Shown: positions 1 to 8,580 of the stretch, in pieces
Numbering within the stretch: the first letter of the stretch is position 1
How the letters are laid out: each line of letters starts with the position of its first letter
Assembly: GCF_025452195.1 (NCBI RefSeq)
Contig: NZ_CP104973.1
Span: 2,401,001 to 2,465,000, forward strand
Direction of reading: 5' to 3'
Length of the DNA: 64,000 nt
From: Phyllobacterium zundukense
GTDB taxonomy: Bacteria > Pseudomonadota > Alphaproteobacteria > Rhizobiales > Rhizobiaceae
The notes under the pieces: model-generated
What the model saw: the letters and a program-made list of their open reading frames with translations, nothing else
Database searches by the model: none
Told to the model about the DNA's origin: nothing
Translations under genes and position numbers: made by a program

Positions 1-2
1 GA

Positions 3-2864
3 CAGCAAGTCACCTTTGCCAATCAGAATGAACAAGCCAAAGGCACGACACCCAAACCGGCTACCGCATCGGAACGGTTGGGTGTGTTCCGGCGTCTGAT
101 GGACCAGCTGCCAATACCGACCGTTCCCGGCACGATCGATCTGAAACTTCCGGCGATCGTTGCAGGCGATACGACGATTCGCTCGGTAACGATCGACGCC
201 GCGCCGTCGAACGGGGCATGGCAGGTCAATCAGGTCAAGGCGGAACTGCCGGGGCGAACCCAGTTCGAAGCCAAGGGCACATTGCAGGTCGGAGAGGATT
301 TTGGCTTTGACGGGCGATTATTGATCGCATCGCGTCAGCCCTCGGGACTTGCCGCATGGCTGACCGATTCGGTTGACGAGGCGATCCGCCGCCTGCCCGG
401 AGCCGGTTTTTCCGGTGATGTGAGCCTGCATGACGAGTTGCAAAAGGTCGACAATCTCGAACTGGCGCTTGGCGGTGCATCGCTCACGGGCTCGCTGGTG
501 CGTAGCGCCAAGGGCGAATCCCTGCCGCTGACGCAACTGACGCTTGAGGGAGGGGCGCTCGACGCCGATGCGCTGGAGGCTTTCGCAGCGATTTTCGGCA
601 ATAATGAAGCGCCATCTGCCAATGGTTCGCCGCAGTTGCGCGGCCAGGATCTCGATGTGCATCTGAAGGCGGGACCCGTCACACATGACCGGCTGGTTGC
701 GGAAACTCTGGACACAGCTTTCCGCCTGCGCGATGGCGTTTTCGATATCGATCGGCTGACAATTGGCAATGTTGCGGGCACTACCATAACGGCGACCGGC
801 AAGCTTGAGCCCTTCAAGGCCGAACCTTCGGGGTCGCTCGACTCGACCATCCTTTCCGATAATCTCGCCCCCTTTGTTACGGCGATGGCTACCCGGTTTC
901 CGGATTTCCCGTTCATCAGGACGTTGAGCGAAAACGCCGCCCGGTTTCCGGGTCTCTTCGAGGAGACCAATCTGAATGTCATTGCCAACACTTTGCATGG
1001 CAAAGGCGGGTCCGAGTTTTCATTGAGTGCGGCCGGAAAAACCGGGGGGATGAACGTAACCCTATCCGGCACGACGACGGCAAACGCCGACAAGTTGCGC
1101 TCGCTCGAGCTGACGATGGATGCGCGCAGCGCACAGGCGGAGACGCTGATGGCGTTGATAGGGCTCCCGGCGCTGCCACTCGGCATGGCGGGCGAACTGG
1201 AGGCCGACCTCGCGTTGAAAGGTAATGAAAGAGATGGCCTGCAGACACAGCTTTCGCTGAAGTCCTCGGATGGACAGGCGCTCGTGGATGGCAGTTTTCG
1301 CAGTATCGGCGGCCAGCTGAGCGGCGAGGGCCGTGCCTCGATCAAGGCAGCGGATCTCGAATCCTATATTGCAACAGCAGGTTATTCATTGCCCGGCTTC
1401 GGCAATGGCATGCCCGTGGACATCGCAAGCAGTTTCCAGCTCTCGAAGGATAAACTCACCTTGCCCGATCTGAACGGCGAAGTAAGTGGCAGGAAGATTG
1501 CTGGCCGCCTGGGCTTCGACATCGAGAACGGTATACCGGCGGCGCAAGGCGATCTGACGCTCGCACAACTCGACCTTCCGTCATTGGCGCAATTCATGCT
1601 GGGCACGAATGCGCTCGAAACTGAGGGTCGCAATGCCTGGCCGAAGGAGAGCTTCGCGGCCGCACCGCTTTTTCCAGTAAATTTCAACGTGAAAATCAAT
1701 GCTGCGGAGGCCCCGGCAGGGATTCTTGGCACGATTGGTAAATTCCAGACGATCGCTACCCTGAAAGACGGCTCGCTTCGTCTCGACGATGCGAAAGGCG
1801 ATCTGCTTGGCGGCCAGGTCCACGGCATGTTCGAATTGCGCAATACCAGTGGTACAGGTCTTGCGACCGGACAGTTTACGCTCGACCAGACGGCTCTCGA
1901 GGCCCTCTACAAGCCGGACGAAGACCAGACGCCGCTGAAGGGCAAGGCGAAGATATCGGCCTCGGTCAATGCGACAGGTACCTCGATCGCCGAGATGATG
2001 GAATCTGTCGCCGGTTCGGGCGTGGTCTCGGTCGCCGATCTTGCGATCAACGCAATCAATCCCGGCGCGCTGAAGCCCATTCTTCAAGCGGCGGACGCGA
2101 TGGAAGGTCCCGTCGCCGCAGCAGCCGTGACTGCCACGATTGGCAAGTATTTGCATGAGGGCACGTTCAATGCCGGGGCCGCGGAATTTGCCTTCACGAT
2201 TGCCGGCGGCATGGCGCGGACCTCGACATTCCAGCTTCAAAGCGAAGCGGCAACGCTGGCCGCGGATCTGCGGCTCAATTTTTCCGACATGAGTATTGCA
2301 TCGCAAGGGCGTTTTACCTTCGATCCCGGCAAGGCCGTGGTTGCTGGAGCCGACCCGCTTGTCGAGTTCAGTCTGGCCGGTCCACTGGATAATCCAAAAT
2401 TGGCTCTGAACCGGCAACCGCTTGAACAGTTCCTGACCCAGCGCACCCTGGAGCGCGAACAACAACGGGTCGAAACCATGCAAGCTGCGCTTGTCGAAAA
2501 GCAGCGCCTGCGCCGCGAAGTGCAACTTTATCAGGCCCGCGCGAATGAGCGTGTGCGGCTCGCCGAAGAAGCCCGGCTCAAGGCAGAACAGGAAGCGCGA
2601 GCAGCTGCTGAACGCGCCGAGGCTGAGAAGCGCGCGGCAGAGCAGCGGACCGCAGCGGAAAGGCGTGCGGCCGAGGAGGCGGCACAAAAAGCGATCGAAC
2701 AATCGCAACCGGCACCAGCCCCGGCTGCGCCACAGATGCAAACGCCACCCGGACCGGGTGGCGCTGCAGCAGCGCCGCAGGGCACTGGTGCGCTCGACAA
2801 GCAGTCAGTCGACGAGTTCCTGAAAACGCTCGAGCCCAAGTCTCTGGACCCGAAGATTCAGTAA
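3..2864 (+). CDS. AsmA-like envelope protein, 5' end outside window
   Basis: The reading frame is open from the first bases, so the true start lies upstream; an internal TTG at 78 is not needed. About 953 residues are visible. Repeated amphipathic beta-rich stretches (GKLEPF, GELEADLALKG, GTLNAS-type patterns) are typical of the AsmA C-terminal region. AsmA-like proteins are inner-membrane-anchored and linked to outer-membrane biogenesis and lipid transport. The last ~130 residues form an Ala/Glu/Arg-rich coiled coil (bases ~2440-2710), followed by a Pro/Ala/Gly-rich tail. The coiled coil is an addition to the usual AsmA fold. The family call rests on sequence style and size rather than a unique motif. 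Confidence 0.75.
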   Translation, partial: QQVTFANQNEQAKGTTPKPATASERLGVFRRLMDQLPIPTVPGTIDLKLPAIVAGDTTIRSVTIDAAPSNGAWQVNQVKAELPGRTQFEAKGTLQVGEDFGFDGRLLIASRQPSGLAAWLTDSVDEAIRRLPGAGFSGDVSLHDELQKVDNLELALGGASLTGSLVRSAKGESLPLTQLTLEGGALDADALEAFAAIFGNNEAPSANGSPQLRGQDLDVHLKAGPVTHDRLVAETLDTAFRLRDGVFDIDRLTIGNVAGTTITATGKLEPFKAEPSGSLDSTILSDNLAPFVTAMATRFPDFPFIRTLSENAARFPGLFEETNLNVIANTLHGKGGSEFSLSAAGKTGGMNVTLSGTTTANADKLRSLELTMDARSAQAETLMALIGLPALPLGMAGELEADLALKGNERDGLQTQLSLKSSDGQALVDGSFRSIGGQLSGEGRASIKAADLESYIATAGYSLPGFGNGMPVDIASSFQLSKDKLTLPDLNGEVSGRKIAGRLGFDIENGIPAAQGDLTLAQLDLPSLAQFMLGTNALETEGRNAWPKESFAAAPLFPVNFNVKINAAEAPAGILGTIGKFQTIATLKDGSLRLDDAKGDLLGGQVHGMFELRNTSGTGLATGQFTLDQTALEALYKPDEDQTPLKGKAKISASVNATGTSIAEMMESVAGSGVVSVADLAINAINPGALKPILQAADAMEGPVAAAAVTATIGKYLHEGTFNAGAAEFAFTIAGGMARTSTFQLQSEAATLAADLRLNFSDMSIASQGRFTFDPGKAVVAGADPLVEFSLAGPLDNPKLALNRQPLEQFLTQRTLEREQQRVETMQAALVEKQRLRREVQLYQARANERVRLAEEARLKAEQEARAAAERAEAEKRAAEQRTAAERRAAEEAAQKAIEQSQPAPAPAAPQMQTPPGPGGAAAAPQGTGALDKQSVDEFLKTLEPKSLDPKIQ

Positions 2865-2869
2865 CATCA

Positions 2870-3361
2870 TTAATCGCTGGTGCCGTTATATGCGTCCTTG
2901 ATCTTCTGGATGTCGATTTTGTACATCTTCATCATCGCTGCCATGACACGGTCGGCTTTCGCCTGGTCCTTGTCCCGCAGCATTTCGGGAAGAATAGTAG
3001 GAACGATCTGCCATGACAGGCCAAATTTGTCCTTGACCCAGCTGCAGGGGCGAATCTGCCCGCCATCGGCCGTCAGTTTTTCCGTCAGTCGATCCACTTC
3101 CTCCTGGGTACTGCAGTCGATGGATAGCGAAATACCCTCGGAAAATTGAAATTCCGGCCCCCCATTCAAGGCAATATATTCCTGGCCTGCAAGCTGGAAA
3201 GTGGCGACGAGCAGCGAACCTTCCTTGGATCCACCCTCTTTGCCCCAGTTGAGTTTATTGATAATTTTGCTGTCCTCGAAAATGGACATGTAAAAATCCA
3301 TTGCCTCCTCGGCGTTTCCATTGAACCAAAGGCAGGGGGTAATCTTTTGTTTGGCAGGCAT
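2870..3361 (-). CDS. VOC-family (PhnB/glyoxalase-like) protein
   Basis: A 163-residue protein beginning MPAKQKITPCLWF, with the motifs LWFNGNAEEAMDFY and QEYIALNGGPEF typical of the PhnB-type VOC fold (once called 3-demethylubiquinone methyltransferase domain). I chose the ATG at 3361 rather than the in-frame ATG at 3376 because an AAAGGG ribosome-binding site sits about seven bases upstream of it. The gene is convergent with the AsmA gene, with only five bases between the stop codons. Members bind small ligands or metals, but the substrate is not predictable here. Confidence 0.85.
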   Translation of the reverse strand: MPAKQKITPCLWFNGNAEEAMDFYMSIFEDSKIINKLNWGKEGGSKEGSLLVATFQLAGQEYIALNGGPEFQFSEGISLSIDCSTQEEVDRLTEKLTADGGQIRPCSWVKDKFGLSWQIVPTILPEMLRDKDQAKADRVMAAMMKMYKIDIQKIKDAYNGTSD

Positions 3362-3448
3362 CGTTTTCCCTTTCATAGCGGTTTGCGCTGACTACAAGAC
3401 GAATGAAGTTTGGCCGTTCCGACATTGCAGGATACTTTTTTAATGACG

Positions 3449-3886
3449 TCAGTCATCACGCGATATGATGTGAGCTTTGAGTTTTTGCTGTCTTAATAAA
3501 ATACCGTACTTCAATTGCTCGAAAAGGTCTTTGGGCAGTAGGCCATAGTCATACTTGTCGAGTGATCCCGGACGTTTTCTCAAGTCATAACCAGGCCAAA
3601 GAAAGCTATTCAGCTCGTCGAAGCGAAGCCACTGGCGGTCATTGTCCAAGCCAAGCGCTCGGCACACCTCACGAGGTATTTCCAACGAGGCATCGATATC
3701 TTTGTGCGGCACGTGGGTGATCGGTGCCACAATTGTTCTTATGAGGCCGTCTGCGGTGCGTGGCGTAGCAACAACTATCGCGCTTGGTCTATCCTTGGAT
3801 CCTTCGAATGCACCCCGTTCGAATTCATGACTCCAAAGGAAATTATAACGAATGACTAGGCCCGGGCGCGGTTCGGGAATGCTCAC
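3449..3886 (-). CDS. PemK/MazF-like toxin of a type II toxin-antitoxin pair
   Basis: A 145-residue protein with the PemK-like opening (PRPGLVIRYNFLW, then KDRPSAIVVATPR and TIVAPITHVP), as in toxins of the MazF/PemK fold, which usually cleave mRNA. It starts inside the last codons of the upstream Phd-like antitoxin gene (4-base ATGA-type overlap), the usual arrangement of a co-translated TA operon. The conserved Arg and Ser/Thr typical of MazF active sites cannot be assigned with certainty by eye. Activity is inferred. Confidence 0.7.
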   Translation of the reverse strand: MSIPEPRPGLVIRYNFLWSHEFERGAFEGSKDRPSAIVVATPRTADGLIRTIVAPITHVPHKDIDASLEIPREVCRALGLDNDRQWLRFDELNSFLWPGYDLRKRPGSLDKYDYGLLPKDLFEQLKYGILLRQQKLKAHIISRDD

Positions 3887-4137
3887 TTGGGAGCGAGACC
3901 GTGCGTGGCAGCTTCAATAGCAGAAATGTCATCGTCATCGAGTTCACCCACGATCAAAACCTTGCGTTCACGCTGTTTCAATTTTTCATAGTGAGCCATC
4001 TCTTGAGCGGAAAGATATGCACCGACAACACGACCGTGACTGGTAACGTTGATCACCTTGGCTTCGATCGCTTCATCCTGATATTTGGCAAAATTGCGGG
4101 AAAATTCGGTTGCCCGCACGGTTCGTGCTTCAGCCAT
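3883..4137 (-). CDS. Phd/YefM-type antitoxin
   Basis: An 84-residue protein, MAEARTVRATEFSRNFAKYQ at the N-terminus, matching the Phd/YefM pattern (xATEFxRNFxxY, then VINVTSHGRVVGAYLS). The acidic C-terminus (GELDDDDISAIEAA) would be the toxin-binding tail. An AGGAGAAGA Shine-Dalgarno lies just upstream. The gene is first in a two-gene operon with the PemK-like toxin. Antitoxins of this family repress their own promoter, and an inverted repeat lies directly upstream. Confidence 0.8.
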   Translation of the reverse strand: MAEARTVRATEFSRNFAKYQDEAIEAKVINVTSHGRVVGAYLSAQEMAHYEKLKQRERKVLIVGELDDDDISAIEAATHGLAPK

Positions 4138-4154
4138 TTTCTTCTCCTGTAAAA

Positions 4155-4186
4155 ACGTAAAATACGCAAAATACGTAATTTGTCAA
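4155..4186 (-). promoter_or_regulatory. Promoter and operator of the toxin-antitoxin operon
   Basis: On the minus strand a perfect -35 TTGACA (4181-4186) is followed after 16 bases by TATTTT as a -10. Inverted arms ACGTA (4155-4159) and TACGT (4172-4176), with a repeated AATACG between them, overlap the -10. This is the expected layout for autorepression by a Phd-type antitoxin. Confidence 0.55.
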
Positions 4187-4189
4187 ACT

Positions 4190-4426
4190 TTAAAATGTTG
4201 CGGGCGGGTGCGCAGAATTCCTCACCCAGTCCAGCGCATAGATGCGCAGCGCTGATGACAGGTTGGAGTTGCGATCCCTGGCCGCGTCGATTTCGGCAAC
4301 CAGGCCCGCAAGCGTCACGCCGCGGCTGGTCGCGATCGATGCAATGATTTCATGGAACGGATCTTCGAGCGAAAAGCTCGTGCGGTGCCCACGAATGGTG
4401 ACGGAGCGCTTACGAACGCCGCTCAC
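4190..4426 (-). CDS. Ribbon-helix-helix domain protein
   Basis: A 78-residue basic protein with the features of an RHH domain: a short beta strand (RSVTIRGHRTSFSL) followed by two helices (EDPFHEIIASIATSRG and LAGLVAEIDAARD). This RHH subfamily recurs in Hyphomicrobiales next to DUF4169 and sspB. Its ATG overlaps the end of the DUF4169 gene by four bases, so the three genes form an operon transcribed from upstream of sspB. DNA binding is inferred from the fold; targets are unknown. Confidence 0.75.
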   Translation of the reverse strand: MSGVRKRSVTIRGHRTSFSLEDPFHEIIASIATSRGVTLAGLVAEIDAARDRNSNLSSALRIYALDWVRNSAHPPATF

Positions 4427-4635
4427 TTGCCGTCCGGATCATCTTCTGTGGCGGAAGGATTCGTTTCAAGGCGGTGGTCGTCAAGAAACCGCTCTCTCTT
4501 GCGATCGGCTTCCCGGTCAAACCGCTTCTCGGCCTTGGTCCGTCCGAACAGGATCCTGTTTTCGGCTGCGATCTTCTCAGCAGCCTCCTTGGTCTTGCGC
4601 TTCTTGACCAGTCGAAGATTGACGATCTCGGCCAT
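4423..4635 (-). CDS. DUF4169 family protein
   Basis: A 70-residue, highly charged protein starting MAEIVNLRLVKKRKTKEAAE, the hallmark opening of DUF4169. It is mostly helical Lys/Arg/Glu sequence with an acidic tail (ATEDDPDGK). It lies seven bases after the sspB stop codon and overlaps the RHH gene. The function is unknown; conserved linkage to the ClpXP adaptor gene sspB is a known feature of the order. Confidence 0.85.
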   Translation of the reverse strand: MAEIVNLRLVKKRKTKEAAEKIAAENRILFGRTKAEKRFDREADRKRERFLDDHRLETNPSATEDDPDGK

Positions 4636-4642
4636 AGCCTAA

Positions 4643-5218
4643 TTATTTCTTCTTGCGGAAAGAATCCAGCGACACCACGGACGCGGTGGCTTTGTCTCCG
4701 GTCCCCTCGGTATCTGATTTGTCGCCAGCCTTGGCCGGCTTTTTCACGGTCTTCACCGGTGGCTTCGGCTTGGCGCTGGGCGTTGCAAGCTTGGGCTTGT
4801 CGGTTTGGGGGACAGGAGCAATGCTGGTTATGCCCTGATCATTGTCGCCAACAGTCTCTTCGACTTCAACATCGAATTCCAGCTCGAAATTCACCGACGG
4901 GTCGTAGAAGCCGCGAATCGCCGAGAAGGGGACGACCAGACGTTCGGGTACGTCGCCAAAGGAGAGCCCGACCTCGAAAAGCACGTCGGTAACCTGCAGG
5001 TCCCAGAACTGATGTTGCAGCACAATTGTCATTTGTTCCGGATATTTTTCATGCAGGCGCGACGATATGCGAACGCCTGCCGCACCGGTCAGAAAAGTGA
5101 CGAAGAAATGATGGTTGCCGGGAAGTCCAGCCTTGGCGACTTCGCCTAGCACCTTCCGGATAACGCCGCGAAGCGCTTCCTGGGCAAGTATATCGTAGCG
5201 GATCATATCTTGTGGCAT
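4643..5218 (-). CDS. sspB: SspB-family ClpXP adaptor
   Basis: A 191-residue protein with the alphaproteobacterial SspB fold, including GNHHFFVTFLTGAAGVRIS, MTIVLQHQFWDL and VPFSAIRGFYDPSVNFELEF. The C-terminus is a long flexible Ala/Lys/Pro linker ending in SLDSFRKKK, which would be the ClpX-tethering tail. SspB brings ssrA-tagged proteins to ClpXP, and the tmRNA gene that makes those tags lies about 3.4 kb away. First gene of the sspB-DUF4169-RHH operon. Confidence 0.9.
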   Translation of the reverse strand: MPQDMIRYDILAQEALRGVIRKVLGEVAKAGLPGNHHFFVTFLTGAAGVRISSRLHEKYPEQMTIVLQHQFWDLQVTDVLFEVGLSFGDVPERLVVPFSAIRGFYDPSVNFELEFDVEVEETVGDNDQGITSIAPVPQTDKPKLATPSAKPKPPVKTVKKPAKAGDKSDTEGTGDKATASVVSLDSFRKKK

Positions 5219-5325
5219 GCACTCTTATCCCATGGATTGACCCCTCCCTGTCAAGCGGAGATGGCTGTCATCATTCACCATTATGGCGCATGGCCAGCGG
5301 AATTGCGACCGCTTGTCTGCCGTAC

Positions 5326-5363
5326 AAAAAAATTTAACGTTCGCCGGGAAATTGACGAACGTA
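5326..5363 (-). terminator. Rho-independent terminator of the tetR gene
   Basis: Read on the minus strand, stem arms ACGTTCG (5356-5362) and CGAACGT (5337-5343) enclose a 12-base loop. They are followed by TAAA and seven T residues. It lies ~60 bases past the tetR stop codon and insulates the sspB promoter region. Confidence 0.65.
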
Positions 5364-5424
5364 AAATACAATCTTAGACGCCGTTTGCGGCGAATTTTAA
5401 GATGAGAATCAGATTGAGAAGGTA

Positions 5425-6114
5425 TCAGCTCACGACAGCAAGGGCGGGCGTTCGCGGCGCCGTCTCGCTCGCAGGCCCTGCATAGGCGCGGATGAAAGTC
5501 TGCACTGCGTTGCGCGCGCCGCTTTCGAGTTCCTCATCGGTCGGCGTTCCGCCGAATAGCGTGATCATTTGCAGATCGGCGTTGACCAGGGCAAGGAACT
5601 GCCGGGCAGCAAGGTCGAAATCGTCGATCCGCAGCACGCCTTTGTGGCTGAGGCGTGCAAAAAGGGCGCCGAGAGCCGTACCGATCTTGCCGGGGCCATG
5701 CTGGCGCCATGTTTCAAAAAGGTGCGGGTAACGCTCGCCCTCGGACTGCACAAGCTTGCGCAGGAATTTGCCGTCCTGATTGCACAGGCAATTTTTTGTG
5801 AGACGAACGGCAAAGGCTGTCAAATCGTCCTCAAGACGATCGGACTTGTCTGGAAAGGTCGATAATATCGAATACAGCATGGCGTTGGCACGGTCCATGA
5901 CATCTTCGACGACCGCCGTGAACAGCGTTTCCTTTTCGCGGTAGTGGTTGTATATGGTCTGGCGGGAGACACCGGCCTCTACCGCAATTTCGTCGATACT
6001 CGCTCCCGAAAAGCCTTCACGGCAAAATACCTCGGCGGCGGCATCCAATATGGAAATGCGTTTTGCGCATTGACCACGCTGGGTATGGCCCTTCAGTCCG
6101 TTCCGATTTTTCAT
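5425..6114 (-). CDS. TetR/AcrR-family repressor, likely of the adjacent efflux gene
   Basis: A 229-residue regulator. The N-terminal helix-turn-helix is clear: ILDAAAEVFCREGFSGASID, then AVEAGVSRQTIYNHYREKE (residues ~25-65). The rest is the ligand-binding domain. The gene is divergent from the MFS efflux gene at 6332 and an 18-bp inverted repeat lies between them, so repression of both genes is likely. The inducer is unknown. Confidence 0.9.
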   Translation of the reverse strand: MKNRNGLKGHTQRGQCAKRISILDAAAEVFCREGFSGASIDEIAVEAGVSRQTIYNHYREKETLFTAVVEDVMDRANAMLYSILSTFPDKSDRLEDDLTAFAVRLTKNCLCNQDGKFLRKLVQSEGERYPHLFETWRQHGPGKIGTALGALFARLSHKGVLRIDDFDLAARQFLALVNADLQMITLFGGTPTDEELESGARNAVQTFIRAYAGPASETAPRTPALAVVS

Positions 6115-6141
6115 GAACTGAGGATAATGCGTCTTGACGCG

Positions 6142-6159
6142 TTAGACAATAGTGTCTAA
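6142..6159. promoter_or_regulatory. TetR operator candidate
   Basis: A perfect 18-base inverted repeat, TTAGACA-ATAG-TGTCTAA, lies in the divergent region 28 bases before the tetR start codon. A TTGACG hexamer at 6134-6139 lies immediately beside it. A bound TetR dimer would block promoters on both sides. Confidence 0.6.
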
Positions 6160-6331
6160 TTTTACAACCGTGTCCATATTTGTTGACACAGCTTTTTGCC
6201 CGTGTTGATGCGCTATCCTCCCAAGCCCCGCGCACTCATATCGGCTCCCGAAAATCAGTTTGAACTCCTCCCGAGATCTGGCGCGAAGACAATCCGGTTC
6301 TTGCGCCGCGGTTTTCTGAAAGATCACCATC

Positions 6332-7540
6332 ATGACGAGCTCCTTCTTTCGTAGTGCCCTCATCCTTGGCCTTCTGACAGCCATCGGTCCCTTTGCGATC
6401 GACATGTATCTTCCCGCGATGCCGTCCATAGGACAGGACCTCGGGGCGGAAAACAATGCTGTGCAGATGAGCCTCTTGGCCTTCTTCATTCCATTTGCGG
6501 TTGCCCAGCTCTTCTATGGGCCCATCTCCGATATGTGGGGCCGCAAGGCACCGCTCTACATGGGCATCGGTTTGTTCGCCGTTGCGAGCATCGGCTGTGC
6601 GCTGGCAAGCGATGTCGAGACCTTGATCGCATTCCGCTTTCTGCAGGGCATTGGCGGCGCTGCTGGTATGGTTATTCCCCGGGCCATTGTTCGGGATATG
6701 CATACGGGCGTACAGGCCGCGCGGCTGATGTCGCTGCTGATGCTTGTTTTCAGCATTTCGCCAATCCTTGCTCCGCTGACGGGCAGTGCCGTCATCGTGC
6801 TCTTTGGCTGGCGCGGCGTCTTCTGGGCCGTGATGATCGCTGCGTTTCTTGGTCTGATCCTGCTATCGACGCAGCTGACGGAGACGCGAACCAAGGACGC
6901 CCGCGCGGAAAGCGGTTTCGGCAGTGCCATGGCAGCCTATCGCCTGCTGTTCAAGGACGGCAATTTCCTGACGCTCACCTTCATCGGTGGTCTTGGCCTG
7001 TCCAGCTTCCTCGTCTATCTGGCCAACTCACCCTTCGTGCTGATCAACCATTACGGATTGACGCCGACACAGTACAGTTTTGCCTTCTCTATCAATGCAG
7101 TGTCGTTCTTTGCTGTCTCGCAGCTGACGGGTTGGCTCGGGGCGCGCTATGGCCTCGTTCGCGTGATGCGCAACGCTGTGACAGGCTTTTCGCTGGCCAT
7201 GGTCGCCATGGTTGTCGTCATGAGCCTTGGCTTCAACCAGCTGCCGGTCATGGCGACCTTCCTCTTCATCGGCTATGGTTTCCTAGGGCTTGTCCTTCCG
7301 ACAACCGGTGTGCTTGCGCTTGAAGACCACGGCGAAATCGCCGGCACGGCATCGGCACTGATGGGGACGCTGCAGTTCGTTACTGCTGCTGTCGCCATGG
7401 GTATTGCCGGCGCATTCTTTGATGGCACCGCCTTGCCGATGGCAGCAGGCATTGCCCTTTGCGCCGTCGGTGCATTGATCGTCACGCAGACAACGGTTGC
7501 TCGCCGCCGCGTTGTCGAGGCGGAAGCCGCCGCAGAATAA
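6332..7540 (+). CDS. Bcr/CflA-type MFS drug efflux transporter
   Basis: A 402-residue, 12-helix major facilitator. It has the Bcr/CflA pattern: N-terminal DMYLPAMPSIGQDL, motif A region FYGPISDMWGRKAPLYMG, and RFLQGIGGAAGMVIPRAIVRD. Drug:H+ antiporters of this family export compounds such as bicyclomycin or chloramphenicol, but specificity cannot be read here. It is divergently transcribed from a TetR regulator and followed by a strong terminator. Confidence 0.9.
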   Translation: MTSSFFRSALILGLLTAIGPFAIDMYLPAMPSIGQDLGAENNAVQMSLLAFFIPFAVAQLFYGPISDMWGRKAPLYMGIGLFAVASIGCALASDVETLIAFRFLQGIGGAAGMVIPRAIVRDMHTGVQAARLMSLLMLVFSISPILAPLTGSAVIVLFGWRGVFWAVMIAAFLGLILLSTQLTETRTKDARAESGFGSAMAAYRLLFKDGNFLTLTFIGGLGLSSFLVYLANSPFVLINHYGLTPTQYSFAFSINAVSFFAVSQLTGWLGARYGLVRVMRNAVTGFSLAMVAMVVVMSLGFNQLPVMATFLFIGYGFLGLVLPTTGVLALEDHGEIAGTASALMGTLQFVTAAVAMGIAGAFFDGTALPMAAGIALCAVGALIVTQTTVARRRVVEAEAAAE

Positions 7541-7570
7541 GATTTCTCATCCTCCATCAGATGCGAAAAG

Positions 7571-7600
7571 AAAGGCCCGGACGATGTCCCGGGCCTTTTT
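7571..7600. terminator. Bidirectional rho-independent terminator
   Basis: GGCCCGG (7574-7580) pairs with CCGGGCC around a short loop. It ends in TTTTT on the plus strand and is preceded by AAA (T-rich on the minus strand). It separates the convergent MFS and SRPBCC genes. Confidence 0.85.
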
Positions 7601-7628
7601 CATGTCGAATGTTTGATCGGGAGATCTG

Positions 7629-8114
7629 TCATTCCTGCGCGAGCAGTTCTTCCAGCCGATCGAAGGCGCTGTTCCAGCCCTCCCGGTGACCATCGCAATC
7701 TTCAGGCGTATCGAATTCGCTCTGTTGGAACGTCATCAGCGTCTTGCCGTTCTGGCCCTCGAAATTGATGCTGACAAGCGTTTCGAGACCCGACCTGCCA
7801 TCCGCCTGATCCCAGGCGAAGGTGAATGCCAGGCGCTTGCCCGGCACGATCTCGCGATAGACGCCGCCATGCCACAGCTTCTCGCCGCTTGCCTGCGAAT
7901 CAAGGCAAGCACGCCATTTGCCGCCAACCCGCAGGTCCGATTCGACATAACTTGCCGGATAATCGCGCGGGCCAAGCCACTGCAACATGCGTTTTGGATC
8001 CGAGAAGGCATCGAAAACCAGCACGGGCGAAGCGCCGAAGACGCGCGTTATGGTCAGAACGCGACCGGCTGAGGCGTTCGTTTCAATGTTGGTCTGGGCC
8101 ATCGTGATCTCCAT
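7629..8114 (-). CDS. SRPBCC (AHSA1-like) domain protein
   Basis: A 161-residue AHSA1/CalC-type protein: ITRVFGASPVLVFDAFSDPK and WLGPRDYPASYVESDLRVGG are family signatures, as is the C-terminal HREGWNSAFDRLEELL. SRPBCC domains form a deep hydrophobic ligand pocket. An AGGAGG site lies nine bases before the ATG at 8114, and the gene overlaps the end of the preceding arsR-type gene by 32 bases. The ArsR-SRPBCC pairing is common, and the ligand is not known. Confidence 0.88.
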   Translation of the reverse strand: MEITMAQTNIETNASAGRVLTITRVFGASPVLVFDAFSDPKRMLQWLGPRDYPASYVESDLRVGGKWRACLDSQASGEKLWHGGVYREIVPGKRLAFTFAWDQADGRSGLETLVSINFEGQNGKTLMTFQQSEFDTPEDCDGHREGWNSAFDRLEELLAQE

Positions 8115-8436
8115 CTGTCTGAACCTCCTGCAGATATTCTTCCAGCCGGTCGAAACTGGTTTCCCAGAAGCGCCGGTAATGTTCGAGCCAGTCCCTCACT
8201 TCCTTGAGTGGAGCCGCGTCGAGACTGCATGGCCGCCATTGCGCCTCGCGGCCGCGAGTGATGAGCCCGGCGCGTTCGAGCACCTTGAGGTGCTTCGATA
8301 CTGCTGGTCCGGACATGCGAAACGGTTCGGCAAGCTCCGTCACCGAGGTCGTGCCCAGCGCCAGACGTGCCAGGATCGCCCTGCGCGTCGGGTCTGCCAG
8401 TGCCGAAAAGATGTTATCGAGACGATCGGATGTCAT
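8083..8436 (-). CDS. ArsR-family regulator paired with the SRPBCC gene
   Basis: A 117-residue winged-helix regulator: NIFSALADPTRRAILARL, then SVTELAEPFRMSGPAVSKHL and WRPCSLDAAPLKEVRDWL. It has no metal-binding ELCVC-type cysteine motif, which argues for the non-metal subgroup that controls an adjacent AHSA1 gene. It is first in a two-gene operon. Confidence 0.88.
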   Translation of the reverse strand: MTSDRLDNIFSALADPTRRAILARLALGTTSVTELAEPFRMSGPAVSKHLKVLERAGLITRGREAQWRPCSLDAAPLKEVRDWLEHYRRFWETSFDRLEEYLQEVQTDGDHDGPDQH

Positions 8437-8446
8437 TCTAATGCTG

Positions 8447-8474
8447 AACCATTCGGTTATTTAACTGTTTGGTT
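8447..8474. promoter_or_regulatory. Candidate operator for the ArsR-SRPBCC operon
   Basis: An AACC-ATTC-GGTT inverted repeat (8447-8458) and a second GTTT-GGTT half site (to 8474) lie 11 bases upstream of the regulator start codon. Position and dyad symmetry fit autoregulation. This is a sequence-only prediction. Confidence 0.4.
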
Positions 8475-8580
8475 TTATACGCCGCAATAGTCGGCACGTC
8501 AAGACTTGCGCGAGCCGAACGGGAAGGGGACATGAATGGAGAGGGGAAAGTGAAGGCTTCTGTTGCCAGGTGCCTCCGAA

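Noticed and set aside
335..1345. Long minus-strand reading frame opposite the AsmA gene
   Set aside because: Its codons are the shadow of a high-GC coding strand. It shows no domain or ribosome-binding site, and several alternative frames overlap it.
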